Positions 24,881 to 33,648 are shown, counted from the first letter of the stretch. The stretch: 48,519 nt of DNA from an uncultured Clostridia bacterium (GCA_947596085.1 CANQEW010000018.1:1-48519); one strand, 5' to 3'. The notes: generated by a model from the sequence alone, not told the origin. Made by a program: numbers and translations.

Positions 24881-25909
24881 ATGAAAAACAAACACGTTTT
24901 AATCATCAGGGGGGGGGTACAGACATTATGAAATAATTGATTATTTAAAAGGGTTTTCGATTTTTACGATTGTTATTATGCATCTGCTACAAGCTTATAT
25001 GACAGAAATCCCTTTTATTATCAGCAAGCTTGCAACTGTTGGAGGAAGCGGGGTGCATGTATTTATTCTTTGTTCCGGTTTCGGGCTTTATCAGAGCTAT
25101 GCAAAGCACCCGAAAACATATGTGGAATTCATAAAATCGAGGTTTGATAAGCTATATATTCTATATATATATTGATTGTTATTATATCTTTTTTCGTGCC
25201 TTGGATGTATACAAGACCGGATCAGATAACCGCTCTTCTGAGTCATATAAAATGTTCGTTTCTCAATATGAAGCGAGCTTTGGCGCGCAGTCATGGTTTA
25301 TGTCAACAATTATTCAGTTGTATTTAGTATTTATTCCGCTGTGCCGTTTAAAGAAAAAAAACAGGAAAGATCAAAAGCATTTCTACTGCTTACTGGCATA
25401 ATCAGCGTAGCGTGGTGGGCAGTAATGGCGGTAACTGGTAAAGCGGAAGTAAGGATCTGGGGTTCATTTTTTCTACAGAATTTGTGGGAGTACTGCCTTG
25501 GAATGGCGGTTGCAGACTTTATGATCAATCATAATGTAATGCGGATGTCTATTTCAGTTTTGGTTGCCGTTGCGTTTGGAGAGCTTGGCATATCTGCGTT
25601 GGCGTTTGTTGGCGGGGAAGTATATACTGTGTTTAATGATATCCCCGCGCTGTTTGGATATGGGGCGTTCGCGTTGATCATATATATCCGTGTTCAATAA
25701 ATTTTTTTACTTATATCGGAATTCTCGTATGAATGGTATTATGAATGATATTTAGTACATATTCTAGTTTTTACAGTTGTAATCAGAATTCATATAAGTT
25801 CGTTTTAGGACAGTGCATTTTAGGATGCGCAGCATTAATTCTAAGTGTGCTTGTTGCGTGGGGATATTCGATGATGTTTAAGCTGATTAAGGAGAAAAGA
25901 ACAAGATGA
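24881..25909 (+). pseudogene. Decayed acyltransferase-3 family membrane O-acyltransferase
   Basis: An ATG with AGGGAG upstream opens MKNKHVLIIRGG, then a nine-G tract (24909-24917) throws the frame to an early stop. With eight G it would read YEIIDYLKGFSIFTIVIMH, the signature of acyltransferase-3 proteins (OafA-like, which add acetyl groups to glycans). Further pieces continue in changing frames: FVPWMYTRPDQITALLS, YEASFGAQSWFMSTIIQLYL, ISVAWWAVMAVTGKAEVRIW, YLVHILVFTVVIRI and a terminal LVAWGYSMMFKLIKEKRTR whose stop overlaps the next gene's ATG. Breaks fall at the G run, a TA run (25162-25172), a TATA stretch near 25243, an A8 run (25353-25360) and at least two later points. It is probably a pseudogene; sequencing error at homopolymers is the alternative for some breaks. 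Confidence 0.8.
24909..24917. repeat. Poly-G tract (9 G) in acyltransferase pseudogene
   Basis: Nine consecutive G ten codons after the ATG. Nine G gives a 16-residue peptide and eight G joins the start to the acyltransferase frame as far as the next break. It is one of three G9 tracts in the cluster. Confidence 0.9.
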
Positions 25910-27162
25910 AGACAGTCATCATGTCCGGCGGCAAGGGAACACGGATTGCCAAACGCTTTCCGGATATTCCAAAGCCGCTGATACCAATATGTGGCAAGCC
26001 GGTTCTGGAGCATGAAATTCAGTGCCTCAAAGAGCAAGGCTTCACTGACATCATCCTGACTGTCAGCCATATGGCGGACAAAATAATTGAATACTTCGGC
26101 GATGGTGCTAAACTCGGTGTACATATTGAGTACTTCGTAGAGAACCAGCCTCTCGGTAACGCGGGTGCACTGTTTAAGCTCCGTGACAAACTAACTGAAG
26201 ACTTTCTCTTGCTCAACGCCGACTCAGTTTTCAATATCGACTTCGACCGCTTCGTGGCGTTTCATAAAGAACACGGTGCCCTTGCTACGTTGTTCACCCA
26301 CCCAAACGATCATCCCTTTGATAGCGGACTCATTCTTACCGACGGAGACAAAGCGGTGACTCAGTGGCTCACCAAGGAAGATCAGCGGCCGCAATGGTAC
26401 AGGAATTGCGTCAACGCTGGGCTCCACATCTTGTCCCCGAAGCTCTTGACGACGAGGCCGGATACGCCAAAGATCGACCTTGATCGGCAGATTTTGAAGC
26501 CTCTTGCGGGTGCGGGCAAGATGTTCGCATATCAGAGCCCGGAGTACGTCAAAGACATGGGAACTCCGGAGCGCCTTGAAGCGGTAAGTCGGGACTATGA
26601 GAGCGGCAAGGTGTTCGAGAGAAACCTCAGAAACAGGCAAAAGGCGATTTTCTTAGACCGCGATGGGACGATTAACAAATATGTCGGCTTTTTAAGAAAT
26701 ATTGATGATTTCGAGCTTCTGCCGACCGCCTCTGCAGCGATTAAGAGAATAAACCGCTCAGGTTATTTAGCAATAGTCGTGACGAACCAGCCAGTGATTG
26801 CGCGGGGAGAGATTACATTCACTGAACTTCAGGAGATCCACAAAAAGTTAGAAACGCTTCTTGGCCGTGAGGGCGCATACCTGGACGCCATCTATTACTG
26901 TCCTCACCACCCGGACAAGGGTTTTAAAGGTGAAATCCCCGAGTTGAAAATCCGATGCGATTGTCGAAAACCCAAGCCGGGAATGTTGATGCAAGCCTCC
27001 GAGGACTTCAATATCGACCTTGAAAGCTCGTGGATGATTGGCGACGGTGAACAAGACAGAGGTGCCGGAGAAGCTGTGGGATGCCGCACAAAGATCATTC
27101 CGACCGATGGGAATTTACTTAAAGCTGTTAGAGAAATCTTGGAGGATAGATATGACCGATAA
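25906..27162 (+). CDS. hddC-gmhB: Bifunctional heptose-1-phosphate guanylyltransferase / heptose 1,7-bisphosphatase
   Basis: A 418-residue fusion of two steps in GDP-D-glycero-D-manno-heptose synthesis. Residues 1-235 are a sugar nucleotidyltransferase (MSGGKGTRIAKRFPDIPKPL, LLNADSVFNIDF, DMGTPERL), matching HddC. Residues about 246-412 are a HAD-IIIA phosphatase of GmhB type: FLDRDGTIN with the nucleophile Asp, VVTNQPVIARG, the zinc-binding CPHHPDKG and CDCRKPKPG cluster, and MIGDGEQD. The phosphatase removes the C7 phosphate, and the transferase then activates the 1-phosphate. The ATG overlaps the stop of the acyltransferase pseudogene (ATGA), and its own end overlaps gmhA by 11 bases, so the genes are tightly coupled. 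Confidence 0.9.
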   Translation: MKTVIMSGGKGTRIAKRFPDIPKPLIPICGKPVLEHEIQCLKEQGFTDIILTVSHMADKIIEYFGDGAKLGVHIEYFVENQPLGNAGALFKLRDKLTEDFLLLNADSVFNIDFDRFVAFHKEHGALATLFTHPNDHPFDSGLILTDGDKAVTQWLTKEDQRPQWYRNCVNAGLHILSPKLLTTRPDTPKIDLDRQILKPLAGAGKMFAYQSPEYVKDMGTPERLEAVSRDYESGKVFERNLRNRQKAIFLDRDGTINKYVGFLRNIDDFELLPTASAAIKRINRSGYLAIVVTNQPVIARGEITFTELQEIHKKLETLLGREGAYLDAIYYCPHHPDKGFKGEIPELKIRCDCRKPKPGMLMQASEDFNIDLESSWMIGDGEQDRGAGEAVGCRTKIIPTDGNLLKAVREILEDRYDR

Positions 27163-27799
27163 AGTCATGGTACAGCTCAATCTGCTGATTGAAAGATACC
27201 CACAGCTTGTGGTTTGCAAGGACGATATAGCGGCTGCATATGAGATGATCAAAACCTGCTATGAAAATGGCGGTAAGCTCCTTATTGCTGGAAATGGCGG
27301 CAGTGCTGCCGACGCTGAGCATATTGTAGGTGAACTCATGAAGGGCTTTAATAGTCCGCGAAAGTTACCGAAAGAATATACGGATAAACTCATTGCAGTA
27401 AATCCTGAACTTGGAGCGACTCTTGCGGAGAATTTGCAGGGCTCGCTTCCCGCGATAGCTTTGGACGGCCACCCAGCGCTTTCAACGGCATATCAAAACG
27501 ACTGCGAGCCACTTCTCTGCTTTGCTCAGCAAGTGAATGGATATGGTAGCGCGGGAGATGTGTTCCTCGGGATTTCAACTTCGGGAAATAGTAGAAATGT
27601 GCTTTATGCTGCGGTCACGGCAAAGGCAAAAGTGATGAAAGTTATTGGCCTGACCGGTGCAGCAGAAAGCAAACTGAGCGTAATGGCCGACGTGTGCATA
27701 AAAGTACCGGAGACCAAGACGTATATGGTTCAAGAATTGCATTTGCCCGTGTATCATGCGATTTGTCTGATGATTGAAGAAAGTAAGTATCAAGGGTGA
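27152..27799 (+). CDS. gmhA: Sedoheptulose 7-phosphate isomerase
   Basis: A 215-residue SIS-domain isomerase converting sedoheptulose 7-phosphate to D-glycero-D-manno-heptose 7-phosphate, the entry step of heptose synthesis. Family marks are LLIAGNGGSAADAEHIVGELMKGF, the phosphate-binding GISTSGNSRNV, and the C-terminal ETKTYMVQELHLPVYHAICLMIE containing catalytic Glu and His residues. The start ATG at 27152 has GGAGGATA upstream and overlaps the end of the previous gene. The four GDP-heptose activities are now complete in three consecutive intact genes. Confidence 0.93.
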   Translation: MTDKVMVQLNLLIERYPQLVVCKDDIAAAYEMIKTCYENGGKLLIAGNGGSAADAEHIVGELMKGFNSPRKLPKEYTDKLIAVNPELGATLAENLQGSLPAIALDGHPALSTAYQNDCEPLLCFAQQVNGYGSAGDVFLGISTSGNSRNVLYAAVTAKAKVMKVIGLTGAAESKLSVMADVCIKVPETKTYMVQELHLPVYHAICLMIEESKYQG

Positions 27800-27808
27800 G
27801 TTTTATTG

Positions 27809-28564
27809 ATGGATAAGCAGCCATTATTAAATACATACGTTAATAGTGTCAGCATGGAAGAAGCCATTGTGGAAATATGCCGATTGGTGAATGAAAAAAA
27901 GAAATCATATGTGGTTGCAGTCAATACGGATGTCATAATCAAAATAGAGAATGATGGATACCTCAAAAGGATAGCTGACGAAGCGGATCTCACTCTTGTT
28001 GACGGGAAACCCCTTGTATGGATTTCAAAATGGTATAAGAGACCTGTTAAAGAGAAGATTAGTGGCTCAGATCTAATCCCAAAGCTTTGCCAAGTTGCTG
28101 CTTTGAATGGCTATACAATTTTTATTGTTGGTGGGAAAGAAGGGATAGCGGATAGAGCAAGAATAAACCTCGAAAGAAAATTTGCAAAAATTAAGGTCGT
28201 AGGTACATATTCACCTCCGTTTGGATTTGAAAACGATGAAAACGAATTAAAAAGAATAAATCAAAGAATTTGTGATGCGAATCCAGATATTGTAGTTGCC
28301 TGCTTTGGATGTCCAAAGCAGGAGAAATGGGTTTACGAAAACTATAGAATCTACAATGCGACTGTTTCAATTTGTGCGGGAGCAACGGTCGATTTTCTTG
28401 CTGGTAGTTTAAAACGCGCACCGAAGTGGATGAGTGAGCATGGGTTAGAATGGTTTTATAGGTTTTTGAAAGAGCCCAAAAGACTGTTCAGAAGATATTT
28501 TGTGGAGGATGTAAAGATCATGAAGCTGATAAGAAAGTATATGGGGGGGGGCAACCCTTTATGA
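27809..28564 (+). CDS. WecG/TagA/CpsF-type glycosyltransferase, copy 1
   Basis: A 251-residue GT26 enzyme that transfers a sugar to a lipid-linked intermediate. Motifs seen: VNTDVIIKIENDGYLKRI, LTLVDGKPLVWISKWY, KISGSDLIPKLC, ACFGCPKQEKWV, CAGATVDFLAGSLKRAPKWM and GLEWFYRFLKEPKRLFRRY. Enzymes of this family lack a membrane domain but attach through the C-terminal basic helix. A G9 tract (28543-28551) encodes the last residues. Eight G would add 14 residues and end in an ATGA overlap with the dehydratase gene (stop 28608-28610); ten G would stop at 28575. Copy 2 lies just beyond that dehydratase. The start at ATG 27809 follows AGGGTGAG; TTG 27806 is possible. Confidence 0.9.
   Translation: MDKQPLLNTYVNSVSMEEAIVEICRLVNEKKKSYVVAVNTDVIIKIENDGYLKRIADEADLTLVDGKPLVWISKWYKRPVKEKISGSDLIPKLCQVAALNGYTIFIVGGKEGIADRARINLERKFAKIKVVGTYSPPFGFENDENELKRINQRICDANPDIVVACFGCPKQEKWVYENYRIYNATVSICAGATVDFLAGSLKRAPKWMSEHGLEWFYRFLKEPKRLFRRYFVEDVKIMKLIRKYMGGGNPL
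28543..28551. repeat. Poly-G tract (9 G) at 3' end of glycosyltransferase copy 1
   Basis: Nine G including the G of an ATG codon. Tract length decides which of three stop codons ends the glycosyltransferase and whether its stop overlaps the start of the next gene (28607). Confidence 0.9.
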
Positions 28565-28606
28565 TAACCTTTTAGCAGCCGCCCTTACACTGAAAGGGTG
28601 TGCCGC

Positions 28607-29572
28607 ATGAACATACTGGTTACTGGTGCCGGCGGAATGGTCGGTTCGCACATGGTGGAACTTTTGCATTCTCAGGGGAAAAACGTAATAGGCACATATT
28701 ACAAACCGACTACGGATATAACTGAGTTGCCGTCGGAAATTAAAATGATCGAGTGCGACGTCAGATATCCTGAAAATGTTGAAAGAATAGTCTTCAAATA
28801 TATGCCGGCACAGATTTATCATCTTGCTGCGCAGAGCTATCCTACAGTTTCTTGGATGAAGCCGTATGAGACCATTGAGACAAATGTTAACGGCACTATT
28901 GCGGTCTATGAAGCGGTAAAGAAAGTGAGAAGACTTATAGATATAAACTATGACCCTGTTATTGTAGTGGCGTGTTCAAGCGCTGAGTACGGAGAAACAC
29001 TCAACGAACTTGAAGACGGTGCCGTTTATGTAAAAGAAACGGCGGAGCTTAAACCCCTACACCCATACGGCGTAAGTAAGGTGGGACAGGATTTAATTTC
29101 TTTTCAGTATTTTATGAACGACCATATACGTTGCATAAGAGCAAGAATATTCAACTCTACTGGAACAAGAAAGGTCAATGACGTTACGTCGGATTTCACA
29201 TACCGAGCCGTTCAGTCGGAAAAAACCGGTATCTATGAACTCCGAGTAGGAAATCTTGAAACAAGGCGCGCGATTATGGATCAGCGAGATCTGGTGAATG
29301 CGCTTATGATGCTCGCTGAAAAAGGAAAGCCAGGGGAAGCTTACAATATATCCTCGGAGCACATTTATAGAATGAGGGATATTGTAGATATTATTGAAAA
29401 TCAGACAGGTCATAAGTTTAAAACGGTTGTTGATCCGATTCTGTTGAGACCAACTGATGAAAAAATAATTGTTGGAGATATCACAAAGTTAAAGCGTGAT
29501 ACTGGCTGGAAACAGATGATACCGATGGAGCAGACAGTTAAAGATATGCTGGAGTATTGGAGAAAGCAGTGA
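28607..29572 (+). CDS. GDP-sugar 4,6-dehydratase-like SDR, probably acting on GDP-heptose
   Basis: A 321-residue extended SDR beginning NILVTGAGGMVGSHMVELL, the NAD(P)-binding loop. The active-site region ACSSAEYGETL, then LHPYGVSKVGQDLISFQYF (Tyr-x-x-x-Lys), and ARIFNSTGTRKVNDVTSDF resemble GDP-mannose 4,6-dehydratases. Directly after the GDP-heptose genes, the likely substrate is GDP-D-glycero-D-manno-heptose, giving a 4-keto-6-deoxyheptose as in capsules containing 6-deoxyheptose. GDP-mannose is the alternative. The ATG at 28607 follows AAGGGTG. The gene lies between two related WecG/TagA glycosyltransferases. Confidence 0.75.
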   Translation: MNILVTGAGGMVGSHMVELLHSQGKNVIGTYYKPTTDITELPSEIKMIECDVRYPENVERIVFKYMPAQIYHLAAQSYPTVSWMKPYETIETNVNGTIAVYEAVKKVRRLIDINYDPVIVVACSSAEYGETLNELEDGAVYVKETAELKPLHPYGVSKVGQDLISFQYFMNDHIRCIRARIFNSTGTRKVNDVTSDFTYRAVQSEKTGIYELRVGNLETRRAIMDQRDLVNALMMLAEKGKPGEAYNISSEHIYRMRDIVDIIENQTGHKFKTVVDPILLRPTDEKIIVGDITKLKRDTGWKQMIPMEQTVKDMLEYWRKQ

Positions 29573-29587
29573 TTAGGGGAGAATAAA

Positions 29588-30331
29588 ATGCCTCTGAACA
29601 GAATGCGATTCATGAATTCTTACATTGATAATGTGACAATGGAAGAAGCAATAGATCATATAGAAGAATGTATCCAGCAGCGTAAAGTCGGGCAGGTCAT
29701 AACTCCCAATGTAGATCAAATTGTTCGCATGGAGACGGATGGTTATTTTAAGGAGATATGTGATAACGCCGAACTGCTTTTGACGGATGGACATCCGCTT
29801 CTGTGGATAGCAAAATGGTATGGAACGCCAATCAAAGAAAAGATATGCGGTTCTGACCTGGTTCCATGTCTTTGCGAGGTGGCTGCTCAAAAAGGTTATT
29901 CGGTATTCCTGCTTGGAGCTGCTCCAGGAGTTGCTCAAAGGGCGGCGAATAAACTGCTTGAAAAGTTCCCAAATCTGAAGGTGGCGGGCGTTTATTCTCC
30001 TCCAATGGGATTTGAGAAAGACAGGGAAGAGATAGACAGAATCAATCAAATGCTGAGGAATTCTCATGCGGATATGTTGTTTGTCGGAATGGGTGTACCC
30101 AAGCAAGATATATTTATATACGAAAACATGGCTGTATATCAGATTCCAATGTCTTTTTCAATAGGTGGAACGATAGATTTTATCGCTGGTGAGCAAAAAA
30201 GAGCGCCTAAATGGGTAAGCAAAATTGGGATGGAATGGTTCTACAGGCTTTGCCAGAGCCCGAAAAGAATGTTTAAGCGGTATATCATTGATGACAGCAA
30301 GATTCTGAAGTTGGCGTGGAAATACAGGTGA
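29588..30331 (+). CDS. WecG/TagA/CpsF-type glycosyltransferase, copy 2
   Basis: A 247-residue GT26 enzyme clearly related to copy 1: NVDQIVRMETDGYFKEICDN, LLLTDGHPLLWIAKWYGTP, KICGSDLVPCLCEVAA, GMGVPKQDIFIYENM, GGTIDFIAGEQKRAPKWVS and GMEWFYRLCQSPKRMFKRY. The protein ends KLAWKYR, close to where copy 1 reaches its poly-G tract, so the extra tail of copy 1 is not part of the fold. The ATG at 29588 has AGGGGAG upstream. Two paralogues probably add different sugars, or act at different positions, of the repeat unit. Confidence 0.9.
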   Translation: MPLNRMRFMNSYIDNVTMEEAIDHIEECIQQRKVGQVITPNVDQIVRMETDGYFKEICDNAELLLTDGHPLLWIAKWYGTPIKEKICGSDLVPCLCEVAAQKGYSVFLLGAAPGVAQRAANKLLEKFPNLKVAGVYSPPMGFEKDREEIDRINQMLRNSHADMLFVGMGVPKQDIFIYENMAVYQIPMSFSIGGTIDFIAGEQKRAPKWVSKIGMEWFYRLCQSPKRMFKRYIIDDSKILKLAWKYR

Positions 30332-30335
30332 TTCG

Positions 30336-31424
30336 ATGAATTTATCAAAACAGAATATTCTGTTTTTCCCCAGAACAATGGGCTTAGGAGGCACAGAGAA
30401 CGTTGTATTGCAGTTATGTGAGATTTTAAAACCGTTGGTGAAAAATATTGTTGTTTGTTCCTGTGGCGGTGAGAACGTAAAACGGCTTAAAGCGTTGGGC
30501 ATCCATCATTATATGATTCCAGATATTGGCAGCAAATCCCCGATTGTTATGCTGAAAACCGCCAAAATACTTTGTAAGATTGTTCGAGAAAAGAATATTA
30601 CCGTAATTCATACTCATCACCGAATGGCGGCGTTTTATGCGGCGGTTCTGAAACTATGGAAGGAATGTGTTTTTATCAATACCAGTCACAACACTTTTGC
30701 GGATAAGAGAGTTCTGACGGCCTTTGCCTACCAACACGCCCATGTGATTGCTTGCGGAGAAATGGTTAAACAGAATCTGACGGATGTTTATCGTATGCCG
30801 CGTGATTCGGTGATGGTCATTCGCAATGCGGTTCAGGCATTTGACGGACATTCCGTTGTCGATGAAACGGTGCAAGCATGGCATGACGGTGGTTACTTTG
30901 TAGTGGGCAATGTTGGGCGCTTATCCGAGCAAAAGGGCATGGAATACTACCTAAAAGCGATTCCAATGATTGTGAAAAGGCATCCTGAAACGCGATTCAT
31001 GGTTATAGGAACTGGTACGGATGAAGAAAAGCTACGGATATTGGCTGAGAAATTATCTATTAAGCCTTATGTGCATTTTATGGGTTATCGGGCGGATGTG
31101 CAGAACTTGATGAGCCAGCTGGATTTGGTGGTGCTCTCTTCTTTGTGGGAGGGGATGCCTCTGACACCGCTGGAAGCCTTCTCTGTTAAGAAGACTGTCG
31201 TGGCTACGGCGGTAGATGGCACGGTGGAGATCATTCGGGACGGCAAAAATGGGTACCTGATCCCACCTAGGGATCCGGAGGCCATTGCAGAAAAGGTGAT
31301 CGATTTGATAGAGCATCCTGACCGCAGACACGACATGGAGGAAAATGGATATCAGACGTTCCTGACGGAATTCAGCTATGACGCCTTTTCTCAGAAAGTG
31401 CTCGATTTTTATCGTTCCCTATAA
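30336..31424 (+). CDS. Glycosyltransferase family 4
   Basis: A 362-residue GT-B enzyme. The N-terminal domain has the GT4 glycine-rich start FFPRTMGLGGTENVVLQLC. The nucleotide-sugar domain shows GRLSEQKGMEYYLKAIP, VHFMGYRADV and the E-x7-E motif in EGMPLTPLEAFSVKKTVV. It should be a cytoplasmic, peripherally membrane-bound retaining transferase extending the lipid-linked repeat unit. It begins five bases after the previous stop. The donor sugar cannot be told from sequence. Confidence 0.9.
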   Translation: MNLSKQNILFFPRTMGLGGTENVVLQLCEILKPLVKNIVVCSCGGENVKRLKALGIHHYMIPDIGSKSPIVMLKTAKILCKIVREKNITVIHTHHRMAAFYAAVLKLWKECVFINTSHNTFADKRVLTAFAYQHAHVIACGEMVKQNLTDVYRMPRDSVMVIRNAVQAFDGHSVVDETVQAWHDGGYFVVGNVGRLSEQKGMEYYLKAIPMIVKRHPETRFMVIGTGTDEEKLRILAEKLSIKPYVHFMGYRADVQNLMSQLDLVVLSSLWEGMPLTPLEAFSVKKTVVATAVDGTVEIIRDGKNGYLIPPRDPEAIAEKVIDLIEHPDRRHDMEENGYQTFLTEFSYDAFSQKVLDFYRSL

Positions 31425-31450
31425 ACGCTTCGAACGAAAGGAAGGAAAGC

Positions 31451-32014
31451 ATGATGGAATCACCGAATCGGAAAATGTCCAAACCTATCAAGTGCATATA
31501 TTACGCTGTGGTGCTGTTTGGCAATGTGGTGGTGAACAAGATTCCGAGCCGACACTTGCGCAAGTGGTTTTACCAGGTGCTGGGCGCGAAAATCGGCAGG
31601 CATGCTTTCATTGCCCGTCGAGCAGATGTGCTTTTTCCCAAGGGACTGAACATTGCCGGCAACGTGGCGGTGGGCTGGTTTGTCGATCTGGACGCGCGTG
31701 GCGGCATTATCATCGGGCACGACAGCAACATTTCCAGCCATGCCATTATGATAACCGGAAGTCACGATGTAGACGATCCCATGTTCACAGCATCCTTTAA
31801 ACCCATTACCATCGGCCATCATGTGTGGGTGGGCACGGGGGCGACCATCCTGCAGGGGGTCACCATCGGTGACGGTGCCGTGGTAGCCGCCGGCGCGGTG
31901 GTTACCAGGGACATCCCTCCGTTTGAAGTGTGGGGGGGGGTACCGGCTCATTTCATCCGCAAGCGGAATCCGGATGTGCAATATGAAGTACGCGGCATAA
32001 CTTTTTTGCATTAA
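31451..32014 (+). CDS. Left-handed beta-helix (hexapeptide) O-acyltransferase
   Basis: A 187-residue acyltransferase of the maltose/capsule acetyltransferase type, using acyl-CoA to modify a sugar hydroxyl. Hexapeptide turns such as IIIGHDSNIS, PITIGHHVWVGTG, ATILQGVTIGDGAVVAAGAVVT build the helix; the histidine in the ITGSHD segment is the likely base. The conserved ending VWGGVPAHFIRKR is encoded partly by a G9 tract (31932-31940). Nine G gives the normal frame, and one G more or fewer would replace the last 24 residues. The start is ATG 31451, or 31454 two residues in, with AAGGAAAG upstream. Confidence 0.9.
   Translation: MMESPNRKMSKPIKCIYYAVVLFGNVVVNKIPSRHLRKWFYQVLGAKIGRHAFIARRADVLFPKGLNIAGNVAVGWFVDLDARGGIIIGHDSNISSHAIMITGSHDVDDPMFTASFKPITIGHHVWVGTGATILQGVTIGDGAVVAAGAVVTRDIPPFEVWGGVPAHFIRKRNPDVQYEVRGITFLH
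31932..31940. repeat. Poly-G tract (9 G) in hexapeptide acyltransferase gene
   Basis: The tract encodes the Trp-Gly-Gly of the conserved WGGVPA motif, in the ON frame at nine G. Loss of one G ends the protein after WGGYRLISS-type sequence; gain of one G ends it after WGGGTGSFH-type sequence. Both remove the conserved C-terminus. Confidence 0.9.
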
Positions 32015-32207
32015 AATAAAGCAATGAGGTTGAGCACATGAGAAGAATACTTGAGCAAGTGGTTTATGTGATCATTCATTTGTGATAGCGGAGGGAAAGC
32101 CAATATACCCTTATCGAATGCGACGGTTCAGCGCTTAATGAGTAGATTGTGTCGTAGTCGTTTGAATTAATATAAGCAATAATAAGATATTTAAGGAGAA
32201 TGGACAA

Positions 32208-33386
32208 GTGAAATTGCTCAAGGATTACCGGGTGCTTGTTTTTTTGCTCATACCATATTTTAAACCATTATGCGTAACGAGTCTTTGGGAAGGTGGTATG
32301 GTCGATAATTTTCTGAATACATATCGAATCCTTTCCTGCGTTATAATCTTGTTTATCTGGTTAAGTAGTTACAGAAGAATCGGCAGACTTCCACTTTTAT
32401 ATGGGGTATATGGTGTCTTTACGCTGATAGCGCTGAATCATGTAAATCCCGCGGGAATTTCTGACACGGTAATTCGCGAGATGTCCATATTCTCATTAAT
32501 TTTACTGATCGAAATGGTGTATTGCGTTTCTGAAAATGCTGTTGTGCGGGCACTCTTTTCGATTGTTTTTGCTTATACGTGGATTCAGTTTCTATTGCTG
32601 CTTGTATTTCCCTCCGGGTTCAATCATGGCATAAATGAAACCCGTGTTCATTTTCTTGGATTGGATAATGAATTCACGCTTTTTTCGGTGCTTGCTTTTG
32701 TGGTTTCCCAAATTTATATTCAACTATATCCAAGGAAAAAGCGCGTTGCCAACACAGTAATTTTTCTCGTTTTCGCGATGAGTCTGTATATGGCGAGCGG
32801 CACTGGCGTCGCAGTGACCATCGTTCTCGTGGCATTTTACCTTATTCGGGGTTTATCGTGGAAAATTGTGAATGGCATGAATGCGTTCATTGCTGGTATA
32901 GTTCTTAATCTGGTACTGGTGGTGTTCAATTCAACAGATTTATTCGCTTGGTTTATCGTAAATGTGCTGCATAAAACGACCACATTCACATCCAGGACAT
33001 ATATTTGGAAAAGCGCGATTATGACAATTGCCTCTAATCCTCTTTGGGGAACAGGGAATTCCAGCGTCCACGTAAAAGACTGGACGGTACTGAGCTATGC
33101 GCACAATATGTTCTTGGATGTAGGCATGCGATATGGCGCGATTGCAATCGCTTTATTCTGCTTAGTTATAGCGACCGTGTGCGTTCGGAGTAAGCGTTTT
33201 GAAGAAAGCGGTCAGAACACGTTGTTTTTTATTTCTATTCTCGCGCTAATGCTCAGCGGTTTGGCTGAAGGAGCGGAATACCGAGTGGAGTTTTTTACGG
33301 TTTTGACCATTTTGTATTACCATGATGCGCCGTTGCCGAAATCTGCCGCCCATATCATGCGACGAAATATACAGGTCTACGAATGA
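32208..33386 (+). CDS. wzy: O-antigen-polymerase/ligase-like membrane protein (Wzy-type)
   Basis: A 392-residue polytopic membrane protein starting at GTG 32208 with AAGGAGAA at 32193-32200. About ten to twelve hydrophobic segments are visible. A large loop carries WKSAIMTIASNPLWGTGNSS and SYAHNMFLDVGMRYG, the Wzy_C-like pattern with a conserved histidine before the last segments. Such proteins polymerise undecaprenyl-linked repeat units outside the membrane. Sequence conservation in this family is low, so the call relies on topology and context (flippase downstream). The ~190 bases before it hold only a 15-codon ORF (32038-32085, MRRILEQVVYV) with a GAGG site, likely a gene fossil. Confidence 0.85.
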   Translation: MKLLKDYRVLVFLLIPYFKPLCVTSLWEGGMVDNFLNTYRILSCVIILFIWLSSYRRIGRLPLLYGVYGVFTLIALNHVNPAGISDTVIREMSIFSLILLIEMVYCVSENAVVRALFSIVFAYTWIQFLLLLVFPSGFNHGINETRVHFLGLDNEFTLFSVLAFVVSQIYIQLYPRKKRVANTVIFLVFAMSLYMASGTGVAVTIVLVAFYLIRGLSWKIVNGMNAFIAGIVLNLVLVVFNSTDLFAWFIVNVLHKTTTFTSRTYIWKSAIMTIASNPLWGTGNSSVHVKDWTVLSYAHNMFLDVGMRYGAIAIALFCLVIATVCVRSKRFEESGQNTLFFISILALMLSGLAEGAEYRVEFFTVLTILYYHDAPLPKSAAHIMRRNIQVYE

Positions 33387-33648
33387 AAAGTGAGGAAGAT
33401 CATGATGATTTTCCGAAAAGTTTAGTACCGTTGATCCGGTGAAAAGCGGCGAGAATCGAAATTTGCAACACGAGCTTTCTGCAGAGGCTCACCGCAAGGC
33501 CATCGAACCGCATTAAATCGAAACAATACCGATTGAACGGTCGAATCGGGCATTGATGTTTTTGACGTAAGGTTCATTTTTTAAATGCGAAATGTGCGCG
33601 TCGTATGGAGACAATCACATGAAACGCATGAAGAAGGAGCATCTCGAA

